DNA of 26,189 bases from Bacillota bacterium (GTDB lineage: Bacteria > Bacillota > UBA4882 > UBA8346), in the NCBI GenBank assembly GCA_023415835.1, contig JAEZJK010000044.1:1-26189 (forward strand), in the 5' to 3' direction. The position numbers and the translations under genes are program-made. Positions within the stretch are counted from its first letter, which is position 1, and each line of letters begins with the position of its first letter. Of the stretch, positions 7,096 to 15,996 are shown piece after piece. The notes under the pieces are model-generated. The model had not been told where the DNA came from. It did not search any database and was given only the letters and a program-made list of their open reading frames with translations.

Positions 7096-10000
7096 ATGGC
7101 AAATAAGCCCGGGTTTTCGTTAAACCTCTCTCAAACGGTTCTAAACTCAATATTAAATGCGATCTTATCCAACAGTTACGATGGTATAGCATTTATTACC
7201 CCGGACCTTAAAATCCGGCTTGCCAATGGATCAATTCCACAGTTAGCCGGGGTCACACTAGAAACGCTTGTCGGTAGCCCCATTGAACGGGTATTTCCGG
7301 GAGGGGCGCGGCAAATGAGTCAGATCTTTGCTGAAGTACGGCGTACCGGTGAGCCGTTTAAGACCGAAGTTAACCGATTTGATTTTCAAAATCAACTGGC
7401 TCAAGCCGCCACCTATTGGAATGTGATGGTTATTCCGGTAAAGGGGAGAGGTGGAGCGTTTTTAGGTTGGCTCTTGATGTTTCGGGAAGCCCCGGAGAAT
7501 AAGAAAGATGGAACGGGACAAGGGGTCCTTATCAAAGAAATGGAAGCCCAACTCAAGTCCTTTAAAGAGTGTTTTGAGAATTCACCGGCCGGAATTCTCC
7601 TGGCGGATGGGGCGTCCTTAACGGTGAAGTTGGTAAACCAGGCGTATTTAATATTTTTAGATGAACCTTTCTACTTGAATAATTTAATTGGGCATTCTTG
7701 CGCAGATTATCTACCGCAGGATAAAAAAAGTGAATTGCTTCGAATCATAGAGAAAGTAGTTACAACAGCTAAACCGATTTGCATGGAACTGTTACAACGT
7801 GGGGAGAGTTTTTGGTATTGCAATGTGATTCCAATAGCTGCTGAAGCTGGAGTCAAGGATATATTGATTATTACCTATGATATTACCGAACAGGTTACGA
7901 ACCGGAAAAGAATGCTCAAATGCGCTCACCAAGCCGAAAACCATTTTCATCAATTAGAAACCGTTATTAAAAATATGGAAGACGGTGTCATCATCTTCGA
8001 CCTGAACGGCAGGATTATTAAACTAAACAATGCAGCGGCACAGCTATTGGGATACGGCGGTATCCAAGATTGTCCCGGCAATCTATTTCAAATACGCGCT
8101 GATTTGAGATTATATAATCTCAATGGCGATGAGGTACCGTTTGAAGGGTGGCCGTCAAACCGAATTATCCGCGGTGAAATTGTCCGTAATTTTGAAGCTA
8201 TGGCCAGGATGATTAGTACCGGGCGGATGGGGTATGTAAGTTATAATGGCGCCATTATCCAAGACTCCAATCAAACACCGGCGCTTGCTATAATGACGCT
8301 CCGGGATATTACTAACCGGGAAACGTTACTCCGGGAATTGGAACAGGAACAAAGTAGGCTACAAGCAGTTTTGGAGCAAATGCCGTGTGGTGTAATTATG
8401 TTTGATGCGCCCTCCTTAAAAAAAATTTTAGTTAATAAGAAGTATACCGAAATTTGGCGGGTCCCTAACATAGGTTCGGAATTGACTGAACAGGATATGC
8501 CGGGACAATTTTTCCATATTAATGGACGAGCATATAGTAGGGAGGAATTACCAATCATTAGATCAATCAGCCACGGCGAAATAGTTTCTAATGAAGAAAT
8601 GGTTTGTCAACGCCAGGATGGATCGGTTATCACGATGATGTGCAATTCGACGCCGGTTTTAGATCGCGATGGCGCCATAGTCGCCGGAGCGTTAGTATTT
8701 AGCGATATTACCGAGTTAAAGGAAGCAACGACCAAAGCGGCTCTTGCCAACCAATTGCAACAAATTATTGAGTTTTTACCGGATGGAATTTTTGTGGTTG
8801 ATCAAGGGCGAAAAGTAATTGCCTGGAACCGGGCTATTGAAGTATTGACGGGCGTATTAAAAGAGGAGATCATCGGAAGCGAAGCCAAACCGAACGTATT
8901 TGACGGTTTTGATCAATTGACATTGATTGATGCTATTTTCAATAGCGACTATCATGATACCGGCTCGATATTTGAAAGGGGCGGTAATGTTTTTTCGAAA
9001 CAAGTTTTAATCCCCTCGTTTAATCAAAAAGATAATGTGCTGCTCGATATCAAAGCGACGCCGATCCTAAATGAACTAGGCACAACTCAAGGTGTTATTG
9101 AAATTATTCGTGATATTACCAACCAAAAAAAAATGGAAACGGAAACTATCAGGATGCAGAAGCTGGAGTCTCTAGGTATTTTAGCAGGCGGTATAGCTCA
9201 TGATTTTAATAATATTTTAGCGGCGATATTAGCCAACCTGCAACTTGCGGTTATTAAGTTGCAAAAGCACCAAGACATCACTAAATATTTGGAAAATTCC
9301 ATCGATACTACTCAAAAGGCGAGTTACCTAACCAAACAACTGCTTACTTTCGCTAAAGGCGGCGTCCCCGTTAAAAAGACTATTTCAGTTACCAACCTAG
9401 TCAGGGACACTGTCGAGTTTGCTTTATGCGGATCCAACGTTAAAGCGGTTTTTCATCTTCCGGAGGATCTTTGGCCGGTAGATGCCGATGAAGGTCAAAT
9501 AACCCAAGTCATCAACAACTTAACCATCAACGCCGAACAGGCGATGCCCACCGGAGGAATCCTGGAAATATATGGCCAAAATGTGATTTGTGAAGCTGTC
9601 GGCAAGTATGACCCGGGTAATTATGTTAAATTGACCGTGAAAGATCAAGGTGTTGGAATTCCCGAAGCGATTATCCATCAAATCTTTGACCCGTTTTTTA
9701 CTACCAAAAAAGAAGGGTCCGGCCTCGGATTATCAACCTCATATTCCATTATAAAAAAACATAACGGTTACCTTGAAGCTGAATCCTCAGTGGGAAACGG
9801 CGCGGTATTTAATATTTTTCTCCCGGCTTCAACGGATAAATTGGTTATAAAGGAACCGCCGGGGGAGATCAGTAATAGTGGAGAAGCTAAAATATTGATA
9901 ATGGATGACGAAGATATCATTAGAAACGTCAGCAGTGAAATGCTAACTATTTTTGGTTACCGTGTGATGTTGGCCAGGGATGGGAAGGAAGCAATTGAGC

Positions 10001-10287
10001 TGTATCAAAAGGCCAATGAAATCGGAGATCCCTTTGCCGCCATAATCATGGATTTGACTATTCCCGGCGGTATGGGCGGCCTGGAGACCATGGTTCAGCT
10101 TCGCCGGATTAATCCGGAGGTAAAAGCGATTGTCTCTAGCGGTTATACCAATGATCCGGTAATTTCCGATTACGAGAAATACGGTTTTAGCGGAGTGGTG
10201 ATCAAACCTTACAAATTCGACGATTTGCTCCCGATATTACATAAGGTAATCGAAAAAAGGCAATTGCCGCTTGATTTAACTTATTGA
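7096..10287 (+). CDS. Hybrid sensor histidine kinase with five PAS domains and a receiver
   Basis: 1063 residues, no transmembrane segment, so a cytoplasmic sensor. Five PAS-like domains follow one another (about 20-130, 150-270, 285-410, 415-545, 555-685), several closing with the DIT motif. Next come HisKA with the phospho-acceptor in GGIAHDFNN (His702), HATPase_c (N-box around 808, DQGVGIP, GSGLGLS) and a C-terminal receiver (IMDDED near 932, acceptor Asp986 in IIMDLTIPGGMGG, Lys in VIKPYKF). It has no DNA-binding or enzymatic output domain, so the signal must pass on through a separate protein that is not encoded nearby. Start chosen at ATG 7096, 7 nt after GAGGTG, rather than ATG 7081, whose codons form that Shine-Dalgarno. 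Ligands of the PAS domains cannot be read from sequence. Confidence 0.9.
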   Translation: MANKPGFSLNLSQTVLNSILNAILSNSYDGIAFITPDLKIRLANGSIPQLAGVTLETLVGSPIERVFPGGARQMSQIFAEVRRTGEPFKTEVNRFDFQNQLAQAATYWNVMVIPVKGRGGAFLGWLLMFREAPENKKDGTGQGVLIKEMEAQLKSFKECFENSPAGILLADGASLTVKLVNQAYLIFLDEPFYLNNLIGHSCADYLPQDKKSELLRIIEKVVTTAKPICMELLQRGESFWYCNVIPIAAEAGVKDILIITYDITEQVTNRKRMLKCAHQAENHFHQLETVIKNMEDGVIIFDLNGRIIKLNNAAAQLLGYGGIQDCPGNLFQIRADLRLYNLNGDEVPFEGWPSNRIIRGEIVRNFEAMARMISTGRMGYVSYNGAIIQDSNQTPALAIMTLRDITNRETLLRELEQEQSRLQAVLEQMPCGVIMFDAPSLKKILVNKKYTEIWRVPNIGSELTEQDMPGQFFHINGRAYSREELPIIRSISHGEIVSNEEMVCQRQDGSVITMMCNSTPVLDRDGAIVAGALVFSDITELKEATTKAALANQLQQIIEFLPDGIFVVDQGRKVIAWNRAIEVLTGVLKEEIIGSEAKPNVFDGFDQLTLIDAIFNSDYHDTGSIFERGGNVFSKQVLIPSFNQKDNVLLDIKATPILNELGTTQGVIEIIRDITNQKKMETETIRMQKLESLGILAGGIAHDFNNILAAILANLQLAVIKLQKHQDITKYLENSIDTTQKASYLTKQLLTFAKGGVPVKKTISVTNLVRDTVEFALCGSNVKAVFHLPEDLWPVDADEGQITQVINNLTINAEQAMPTGGILEIYGQNVICEAVGKYDPGNYVKLTVKDQGVGIPEAIIHQIFDPFFTTKKEGSGLGLSTSYSIIKKHNGYLEAESSVGNGAVFNIFLPASTDKLVIKEPPGEISNSGEAKILIMDDEDIIRNVSSEMLTIFGYRVMLARDGKEAIELYQKANEIGDPFAAIIMDLTIPGGMGGLETMVQLRRINPEVKAIVSSGYTNDPVISDYEKYGFSGVVIKPYKFDDLLPILHKVIEKRQLPLDLTY

Positions 10288-10468
10288 ATAATTCAGGCGG
10301 GGTTACCGATGCGGTTGAAAATATTATAAGATTGTCTCAAAGGTATTTAGTATTTTTTGCCGAAAACTGAACCAGTGGTTGCTTGAGTTAGTGTGGCCAA
10401 AGCTAGCCGATTAAATAATTCACTTGTACCTAATTCCGATATTAATTCTTAGAAAAGGGGCAATCAGA

Positions 10469-10675
10469 TTGATACCAATGATGGACGAATCGAAAAAAGA
10501 TAAAATGGATCGAGCGATGGAAGTGCTTTTAGAGGTTATCAAAAAGTTAAACCCTGGTGACAACACTGCCATCGTATGTCCAATTTGCGGAGGCGAACTA
10601 ATAGTCTATAAGCCGTTTAAAAAGAGAGTCGCCGCTAAATGCAAATCCGATAATTGTATAAAAATTTGGGATTAA
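10469..10675 (+). CDS. Small zinc-ribbon protein
   Basis: 68 residues from the TTG at 10469, which lies 8 nt after AAAAGGGG; the longer frame from 10424 has no such signal. A charged N-terminal helix (DESKKDKMDRAMEVLLEVIKK) precedes a four-Cys zinc ribbon, CPICGG and CKSDNC. No catalytic motif. A strong terminator follows, so it is a separate short transcript or the end of the kinase transcript. Role unknown; such proteins often bind nucleic acid or a partner protein. Confidence 0.65.
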   Translation: MIPMMDESKKDKMDRAMEVLLEVIKKLNPGDNTAIVCPICGGELIVYKPFKKRVAAKCKSDNCIKIWD

Positions 10676-10699
10676 GGATATTAAACCTCTTAATTAGCA

Positions 10700-10722
10700 C
10701 CGCCGAAAGGCGGTTTTTTTTT
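10700..10722 (+). terminator. Rho-independent terminator after the zinc-ribbon gene
   Basis: CCGCC (10700-10704), GAAA tetraloop, GGCGG (10709-10713) and nine T residues. A textbook terminator 25 nt after the stop codon. Confidence 0.9.
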
Positions 10723-10763
10723 ATTACCATCATTTCGGCTAATTGATGCAATTTTTACTCTTT

Positions 10764-10931
10764 TTAATAATGTACCTTAACCAGCCAGAATTTAATACCC
10801 TTGTTTCCGTAACCTAGATCCCAAGGAGCCCGGTACCGGGGACAAACCTTTAAAGCCGCGTGGTTTTTGGGATGAATGAAATCATGATCGGCATAAACGA
10901 TTCCTCTAAAGCCGCTTAATACTTTGCTTAA
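10764..10931 (-). pseudogene. C-terminal gene remnant, unrecognised
   Basis: On the minus strand, 55 codons are open with no ATG, GTG or TTG. The peptide includes FRGIVYADHDFIHPKNHAAL and RYRAPWDLGYGNKGIKFWLV, a composition typical of folded protein. An ATG at 10975 starts a 15-codon frame (MEINKKLYFGGEGNN) ending in a stop exactly where this frame begins, so a single indel would join them. I do not recognise the family. It lies across the stretch upstream of the thiC riboswitch. Confidence 0.35.
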
Positions 10932-10964
10932 TTATTGCCTTCACCCCCGAAGTATAACTTTTTA

Positions 10965-10994
10965 TTGATTTCCATTCTTTAGATGTGTTATAAT
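10965..10994 (+). promoter_or_regulatory. Promoter of the thi operon
   Basis: TTGATT (10965-10970), 18 bp, TATAAT (10989-10994). Transcription would begin about 11001, some 26 nt before the riboswitch aptamer. Confidence 0.75.
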
Positions 10995-11026
10995 TATATG
11001 GATTTTAAAACCGTATAAATTTTTTA

Positions 11027-11121
11027 CACTAGGGGAGCCGGAAAGGCCGGCTGAGATTAAGGACCGTTTTAGTCCTTTAACCCTTTAAACCTGATCTGGA
11101 CCATACCAGCGGAGGGAAGTG
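11027..11121 (+). ncRNA. TPP (THI-box) riboswitch aptamer
   Basis: Contains the conserved elements in order: GGGGAGCC, GGCTGAGA, ACCCTTTAAACCTGATCTGG, ATACCAGCGGAGGGAAGTG. CACT at 11027-11030 and AGTG at 11118-11121 close stem P1. Binding of thiamine pyrophosphate should repress the thiC-thiD-thiM-thiE transcript through the terminator just downstream. Confidence 0.97.
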
Positions 11122-11149
11122 ACTGCCAAAATATACTTAAGTGTATTAG

Positions 11150-11183
11150 AGCGCACCCCATCAGGTTGCGCTTTTAGTTTTTT
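11150..11183 (+). terminator. Riboswitch-controlled terminator before thiC
   Basis: AGCGCA (11150-11155) pairs with TGCGCT (11167-11172) and is followed by TTTAGTTTTTT. Placed between aptamer and thiC Shine-Dalgarno, which points to control by transcription termination. Confidence 0.8.
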
Positions 11184-11208
11184 AAGGACTAAATAGGAGG
11201 GATTGAAG

Positions 11209-12501
11209 ATGGATTACACCACCCAACTGGATGCGGCCAAGAAAGGAGTCGTCACCCGGGAGATGCTCCGGGTCGCAGAACGGGAATCTGTAGCTATTGA
11301 AAGAATCAAAGGTTTGGTCGCTGAGGGAAAAGCGGTGATCCCGGCAAATAAAAAGCACCGCTCATTGGATCCGGGCGGCATCGGAGAAGGCCTTTCCACT
11401 AAAATCAACGTTAATCTGGGAATTTCCAAAGACTGCAATAAGATTGATAATGAATTACTTAAAGTGAAAAAAGCTTTGGGAATGAAGGCCGATGCGATTA
11501 TGGATCTTAGCTCGTTTGGGAAAACGGCCGAATTTCGCCGGAAGCTTTTGGAAATCTCCCCGGTGGCGGTTGGAACGGTACCAATCTATGACGCCATTGG
11601 TTTTTATGAGAAAGAACTCCAAGAGATAAGTTCCGATGAATTTATAAAGGTCATTGAGAAACATGCCGAAGATGGTGTGGATTTTATGACTATCCATGCC
11701 GGACTAAACCGGGCCGCAGTGGAAAGGTTTAAAAATAATCAACGGTTGACTAATATCGTTTCGCGCGGGGGATCTCTGCTCTATGCCTGGATGGAGTTAA
11801 ACCAAAAAGAAAACCCTTTTTATGAACAATTCGACCGAATCTTGGAGATCTGCGCCGCATATGACGTTACCTTAAGCCTCGGTGACGCGTTGAGACCCGG
11901 TTGTATTCATGACGGGAGCGATGCCTGCCAGATCCAAGAACTGATTACCTTAGGAGAATTAACTAAAAGAGCCTGGGAAAGAAATGTACAGGTTATGATC
12001 GAAGGGCCGGGACACATGAAAATCGATGAAATTGAAGCCAATATTATATTAGCGAAAAAGCTCTGTCATGGGGCGCCAATATATGTGTTGGGACCGCTGG
12101 TAACGGACATCGCTCCCGGATACGACAATATTACCGCCGCCATTGGCGGAGCAATCGCGGCAGCAAGCGGAGCTGACTTCCTTTGCTATGTGACACCTGC
12201 CGAACATTTGAGACTTCCAACTGTCTCCGATATGGAGGAAGGGATTATCGCTGCCAAGATCGCTGCCCACGCAGGAGATTTAGCCAAAGGTATTCCTGAA
12301 GCGGCGGAATGGGACCGGAAGATGAGCGAGGCTAGGGCCGCCATCGATTGGGAAAGGATGTTCAATTTGGCTATTGATCCGGTTAAGCCAAGGCGGTATC
12401 GGATTGAATCACAACCGGAAAATGAGGATAGCTGCACCATGTGTGGGAAGATTTGCGCTGTCCGTACCGTAAATAAAATAATGAAAAACGAAGCGCTATG
12501 A
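11209..12501 (+). CDS. thiC: Phosphomethylpyrimidine synthase ThiC
   Basis: Radical-SAM enzyme converting aminoimidazole ribotide to HMP phosphate, the pyrimidine half of thiamine. 430 residues, the short form lacking the N-terminal extension of the enterobacterial enzyme. Family motifs include GEGLSTKINVNLG, GVDFMTIHAG, RGGSLLYAWM, LSLGDALRPG, IEGPGHMKIDEIEAN and CYVTPAEHL. The C-terminal [4Fe-4S] ligands are in SCTMCGKICAVR, with CX2CX3C spacing rather than CX2CX4C; I believe this is normal for short-form ThiC. AGGAGG at 11195-11200 sits 8 nt before ATG 11209, which is preferred to TTG 11203. First gene of the TPP-controlled operon. Confidence 0.97.
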   Translation: MDYTTQLDAAKKGVVTREMLRVAERESVAIERIKGLVAEGKAVIPANKKHRSLDPGGIGEGLSTKINVNLGISKDCNKIDNELLKVKKALGMKADAIMDLSSFGKTAEFRRKLLEISPVAVGTVPIYDAIGFYEKELQEISSDEFIKVIEKHAEDGVDFMTIHAGLNRAAVERFKNNQRLTNIVSRGGSLLYAWMELNQKENPFYEQFDRILEICAAYDVTLSLGDALRPGCIHDGSDACQIQELITLGELTKRAWERNVQVMIEGPGHMKIDEIEANIILAKKLCHGAPIYVLGPLVTDIAPGYDNITAAIGGAIAAASGADFLCYVTPAEHLRLPTVSDMEEGIIAAKIAAHAGDLAKGIPEAAEWDRKMSEARAAIDWERMFNLAIDPVKPRRYRIESQPENEDSCTMCGKICAVRTVNKIMKNEAL

Positions 12502-12549
12502 ATGATGAGAACTAGAAAACCAATTTATAACCTACAAAGGAGGATACAA

Positions 12550-13350
12550 TTGAAAAATGCGCTGACTATCGCCGGTTCCGATAGTAGTGGCGGGGCTGGA
12601 ATTCAAGCGGACTTAAAAGCGTTCTCTGCCAATGGAGTTTTCGGAATGAGCGTGATTACTGCGGTAACCGCTCAGAATACTCAAGGGGTTTTGGCGGTTG
12701 AAGATATTTCAATTGAGGTGATTCAAAAGCAGATCCAAGCTATCTATGAAGATATCCGAGTCGACGCCGTCAAAGTGGGGATGGTATCCAGAATCGAAAC
12801 TATCAATGCGATCAGCAGTTATTTGCAAAAATATCAAGCTTGTAATCTGGTGGTTGACCCGGTAATGGTTTCCAAGAGCGGGTACCATCTGTTGCGGCCC
12901 GAAGCGGTAACCACTCTAATTGAAAAACTGTTGCCGCTAGCATCGGTAGTTACTCCCAATATTCCGGAGGCCGAGATTATTACGGCCATGAGTATCAAGA
13001 ATTTAAACGACATGGAGCAGGCGGCTGCCCGGATCTATCAATTAGGTCCCCGAAACGTGCTTCTTAAAGGGGGTCATCTCTTTGGTGAAGCTACTGATGT
13101 GCTGTTTGATGGGACTAAGTACCTCCATCTGACAGCCGAGAGGATTCCCACCAAGAATACTCATGGGACAGGTTGTACATTATCAGCGGCGATTGCCGCC
13201 AATTTGGCCAAAGGGGACCCAATTATTGATGCGGTTCGGCAAGCTAAAGAATACTTGACCATTGCCATTCGGCATTCTTTGGATATCGGCAAGGGAGCCG
13301 GGCCGGTTAATCATTTTTACGACTTGTATCGGAAAGCATTAAGGCAATAA
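12550..13350 (+). CDS. thiD: Hydroxymethylpyrimidine/phosphomethylpyrimidine kinase ThiD
   Basis: Phosphorylates HMP and HMP-P to HMP-PP, the substrate of ThiE. 266 residues, ribokinase-like fold: ALTIAGSDSSGGAGIQADLK at the N-terminus (substrate site), VDPVMVSKSG, TPNIPEAE, LLKGGH, and the anion hole THGTGCTLSAA near the C-terminus. The frame is open from 12502, but AAAGGAGG at 12536-12543 lies 6 nt before TTG 12550, whose product begins exactly where the family begins, so TTG is the start. It follows thiC by about 50 nt. Confidence 0.95.
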   Translation: MKNALTIAGSDSSGGAGIQADLKAFSANGVFGMSVITAVTAQNTQGVLAVEDISIEVIQKQIQAIYEDIRVDAVKVGMVSRIETINAISSYLQKYQACNLVVDPVMVSKSGYHLLRPEAVTTLIEKLLPLASVVTPNIPEAEIITAMSIKNLNDMEQAAARIYQLGPRNVLLKGGHLFGEATDVLFDGTKYLHLTAERIPTKNTHGTGCTLSAAIAANLAKGDPIIDAVRQAKEYLTIAIRHSLDIGKGAGPVNHFYDLYRKALRQ

Positions 13351-13351
13351 T

Positions 13352-13452
13352 TCTACTTCAGTAAATTTGGAACTTACATTTTGAAAATAACGCGTTAAAC
13401 CGTTCGCGATTATTTTCAAAACGCTTTATAATACTGAATTTACCGAAGTAGA
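13352..13452. repeat. Imperfect 100-bp fold-back (inverted repeat) between thiD and thiM
   Basis: The outer arms are TCTACTTCAGTAAATT (13352-13367) and its near-complement AATTTACCGAAGTAGA (13437-13452). The inner arms are TTTTGAAAATAA and TTATTTTCAAAA, flanking a CGCG/CGCG pair. The whole segment could fold into one long hairpin. It resembles a non-autonomous miniature element or a large intra-operon RNA stem. No clear target duplication is visible. Confidence 0.7.
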
Positions 13453-13604
13453 TATCATAACGCCTAACTTTGAGGAAAACCTTAACCTCCCGCGGAGGCG
13501 CAACGATGCAGAGTAGAGGTGTTATATTTGGTACAATCACGTTTATAATTATCTGAAAAGGCATTTTCGAATATTGGTTAAAACGCAAAGAAAGAGGTAT
13601 TCCA

Positions 13605-14429
13605 ATGACAAATATTAATGCCATCGCTCAACTATTAAGGGATGTCAAATCTAAAAAACCCCTGGTCCATCATCTCACCAACTATGTAACGGTTAACGAT
13701 TGCGCCAATATCGTATTGGCCTTGGGAGGATCGCCGGTGATGGCCGATGACGCCGGTGAAGTAGAGGAGATGGTCGGTATCGCCTCGGCTTTGGTCATCA
13801 ATATCGGCACTTTAAACGCCCGGACAATTGAAGCGATGTTTTTAGCAGGCAAGAAAGCGAACCAACTGGGCATTCCGGTGGTGCTGGATCCGGTGGGAGC
13901 GGGCGCCACATCTTTAAGGACTAATACCGCTTTGAAGTTGCTTCAAGAAATTAAATTAGCGGTGTTACGCGGCAATATGTCCGAGATTAAAGTAATGGCT
14001 GGAATTGATGCCCGCACCAGGGGAGTTGATTCCGCCGCCGACAGCGCCGGTGGAGAGGAGATCGCCTCAAGGTTAGCAATAAGGTTAGGTTGTACCGTGG
14101 CTATCACCGGCGTCCGGGACATTGTTTCTGATGGAACGCGGTTTGGATTGATTGATAACGGGCGCCCGTTATTGGCGAAAATCTCCGGGACCGGTTGTAT
14201 GGCTACTTCTTTGATTGGTTGTTACGCCGGAATTAGCGCCGACTACTATCTGGCAGCCTGCGCCGGCCTGATTACCATGGGTTTGGCGGGAGAAAAAGCC
14301 GCCGACCGTTTGAATCCCGCCGAGGGAGTCGGCAGTTTCAAGGTGAAGTTGATGGATGGGATTGACCAATTGACGCCTGAGGACCTTTTACGGGACAGTA
14401 AGCTGGCCGAAAGGAGCGAACCAATTTGA
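13605..14429 (+). CDS. thiM: Hydroxyethylthiazole kinase ThiM
   Basis: Phosphorylates salvaged 4-methyl-5-hydroxyethylthiazole for coupling by ThiE. 274 residues. Typical motifs: PLVHHLTNYVTVNDCAN, ALGGSPVMADDAGEVEEM, LVINIGTL, PVVLDPVGAGAT, LRGNMSEI and the GTGC anion-hole motif in ISGTGCMATS. AAGAGGT lies 8 nt before the ATG. It is separated from thiD by 254 bp that include the fold-back repeat, and it overlaps thiE at its end. Its presence without thiG/thiH/thiS in view suggests reliance on thiazole salvage, though those genes may lie elsewhere. Confidence 0.95.
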   Translation: MTNINAIAQLLRDVKSKKPLVHHLTNYVTVNDCANIVLALGGSPVMADDAGEVEEMVGIASALVINIGTLNARTIEAMFLAGKKANQLGIPVVLDPVGAGATSLRTNTALKLLQEIKLAVLRGNMSEIKVMAGIDARTRGVDSAADSAGGEEIASRLAIRLGCTVAITGVRDIVSDGTRFGLIDNGRPLLAKISGTGCMATSLIGCYAGISADYYLAACAGLITMGLAGEKAADRLNPAEGVGSFKVKLMDGIDQLTPEDLLRDSKLAERSEPI

Positions 14430-15073
14430 AACGTCAATTAAACCTCCGACTTTATGTTGTGACCGACCGGAGTTGGTTGAATGGAAAACAGCTTGAGGAA
14501 GATGTTGAAGAGGCGATCTTGGGTGGCGCGACTATTGTTCAACTTCGTGAAAAAAATTTGTCGAGCGGAGACTTTCTCGCAACAGCGGAAAAAGTGAAAC
14601 AAACGACGGACCGTTATCATATTCCGCTGATTATTAATGATCGCTTAGATATAGCCTTGGCGGTTGACGCCGCAGGACTCCATATCGGACAAAGGGATCT
14701 CCCGCCGCTAACTGCCCGGAGATTATTAGGCCCGGAAAAAATCTTGGGTGTTTCAGTCACTAATCAGGAAGAAGCGCTCCAAGCCGAAAAGGATGGCGCG
14801 GACTATCTAGGGGCGGGAGCGGTCTTCCCAACCGAAACTAAACAAGACGCCTCATACGTCGATTATGATAAGTTGCAAAAGATTACCCGCGCAGTTAAAA
14901 TTCCGGTGGTAGCCATTGGGGGTATCAATGAAACTAATGCCCTACAGCTGAAAGATAGCGGAATTAAAGGAATTGCAGTGGTATCGGCGGTTTTCGCCGA
15001 AAACCATCCTCGAAAAGCCGCGGAAACAATGAAAAAAATGGTTGAAACCATAGTTGAAGAAGCTATCGATTGA
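14426..15073 (+). CDS. thiE: Thiamine-phosphate synthase ThiE
   Basis: Couples HMP-PP and thiazole phosphate to thiamine phosphate. 215 residues, TIM barrel: LYVVTDRSW, VQLREKNLSSGDF, LIINDRLDIAL, GLHIGQRDL, LGVSVTN, DYLGAGAVFPTETKQDA and VVAIGGIN all match the family. It starts with TTG inside the thiM stop (TTGA overlap), with AAGGAG 9 nt upstream, so translation is coupled. Last gene of the riboswitch-controlled operon; no clear terminator follows except a weak GGCTT/AAGCC hairpin at 15081-15095. Confidence 0.95.
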   Translation: MKRQLNLRLYVVTDRSWLNGKQLEEDVEEAILGGATIVQLREKNLSSGDFLATAEKVKQTTDRYHIPLIINDRLDIALAVDAAGLHIGQRDLPPLTARRLLGPEKILGVSVTNQEEALQAEKDGADYLGAGAVFPTETKQDASYVDYDKLQKITRAVKIPVVAIGGINETNALQLKDSGIKGIAVVSAVFAENHPRKAAETMKKMVETIVEEAID

Positions 15074-15096
15074 TAATTTTGGCTTAACGGAAGCCT

Positions 15097-15951
15097 TTAG
15101 GTTCCGGGAGGCTGATCGTTTTTGGCGGAGGCTATTTTAGAACCGCTGCCCGTTTTGGAAAAACCATAGCTAAAGAGCTGCTGGGAATCATCGTAAATAT
15201 ATCTGGATTTGAGAACGACTGCAATTAGTTTTTGGCTGTTACGGCTAGCCGTAGATACCAGACAACCGCCGGCGTTTCTTGTATATCCGGTTTTGACCCC
15301 GGTAGTATATTGATAACGCCATAAAAGTTTATTGTGGTTAACTAAACGGCGGTTAGCCCCCGGTTTAGAACTGGACACTTCCTTGACTTTGGTGCTGACA
15401 ATTTTTGCAAAATTTCCGTTTTTCATGGCGTATCTACTTAAAATGGCCATATCGTAAGCGGTGGTATAGTGATTGAGCGCCGGTAAACCGCTGGCGTTTT
15501 TAAAATTAGTATTTTTCATCCCAAGTTGGCTGGCTTTTTGGTTCATTAATTGGGCAAACTTGGCTTCCGAACCGGATACGGCAATTGCCAGAGCGGTGGC
15601 GGCGTCATTTCCGGAAACCAACATTAAGCCGTAAAGCAATTCCCGAATAGTTTTCTTTTCTTCCTTGGCGAGATGCATTGAAGAGCCTTCTTTAGCGGCT
15701 GCCGTCGCTGGGATGGATACGGTGGTATTTAGGTTCAGCCTTTCCAAAGTGATAATAGCGGTCATTATTTTAGTGGTGCTGGCCGGTGCCATAATCGCCC
15801 AAGCGTTTTTGGAGTAAAGGACTTTGCCGGAATCGGCGTCCATCAGGATAGCGGAATGGGCGCTTGGGTTTGGTTTACTGATAGCCAATAAAGGAGAAGC
15901 GGTTAATAGTAAAACAATCCCAAACAGTATTGGAATAATTCGAGTTTTCAT
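15097..15951 (-). CDS. D-alanyl-D-alanine carboxypeptidase (S11, DacA/DacF type)
   Basis: Trims the terminal D-Ala from peptidoglycan stem peptides. A Sec signal peptide (MKTRIIPILFGIVLLLTASPLLA) is followed by the penicillin-binding catalytic domain with its three motifs: STTK (Ser58, Lys61), SGN (Ser112-Asn114) and KTG (Lys219-Gly221). It ends at 284 residues shortly after the catalytic domain and lacks the PBP5 C-terminal domain and amphipathic anchor, so it is shorter than PBP5 and is probably a soluble or loosely held extracytoplasmic enzyme. GAGGA lies before the ATG. Transcribed alone, opposite to its neighbours. Confidence 0.92.
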   Translation of the reverse strand: MKTRIIPILFGIVLLLTASPLLAISKPNPSAHSAILMDADSGKVLYSKNAWAIMAPASTTKIMTAIITLERLNLNTTVSIPATAAAKEGSSMHLAKEEKKTIRELLYGLMLVSGNDAATALAIAVSGSEAKFAQLMNQKASQLGMKNTNFKNASGLPALNHYTTAYDMAILSRYAMKNGNFAKIVSTKVKEVSSSKPGANRRLVNHNKLLWRYQYTTGVKTGYTRNAGGCLVSTASRNSQKLIAVVLKSRYIYDDSQQLFSYGFSKTGSGSKIASAKNDQPPGT

Positions 15952-15996
15952 GTTAATTCCTCATTTTTGGTTAAAACATTGAAAGTAAGTACACTA

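Noticed and set aside
13358..13624. 88-codon minus-strand open frame between thiD and thiM
   Set aside because: It runs across the fold-back repeat and into thiM, has no Shine-Dalgarno and resembles no protein family.
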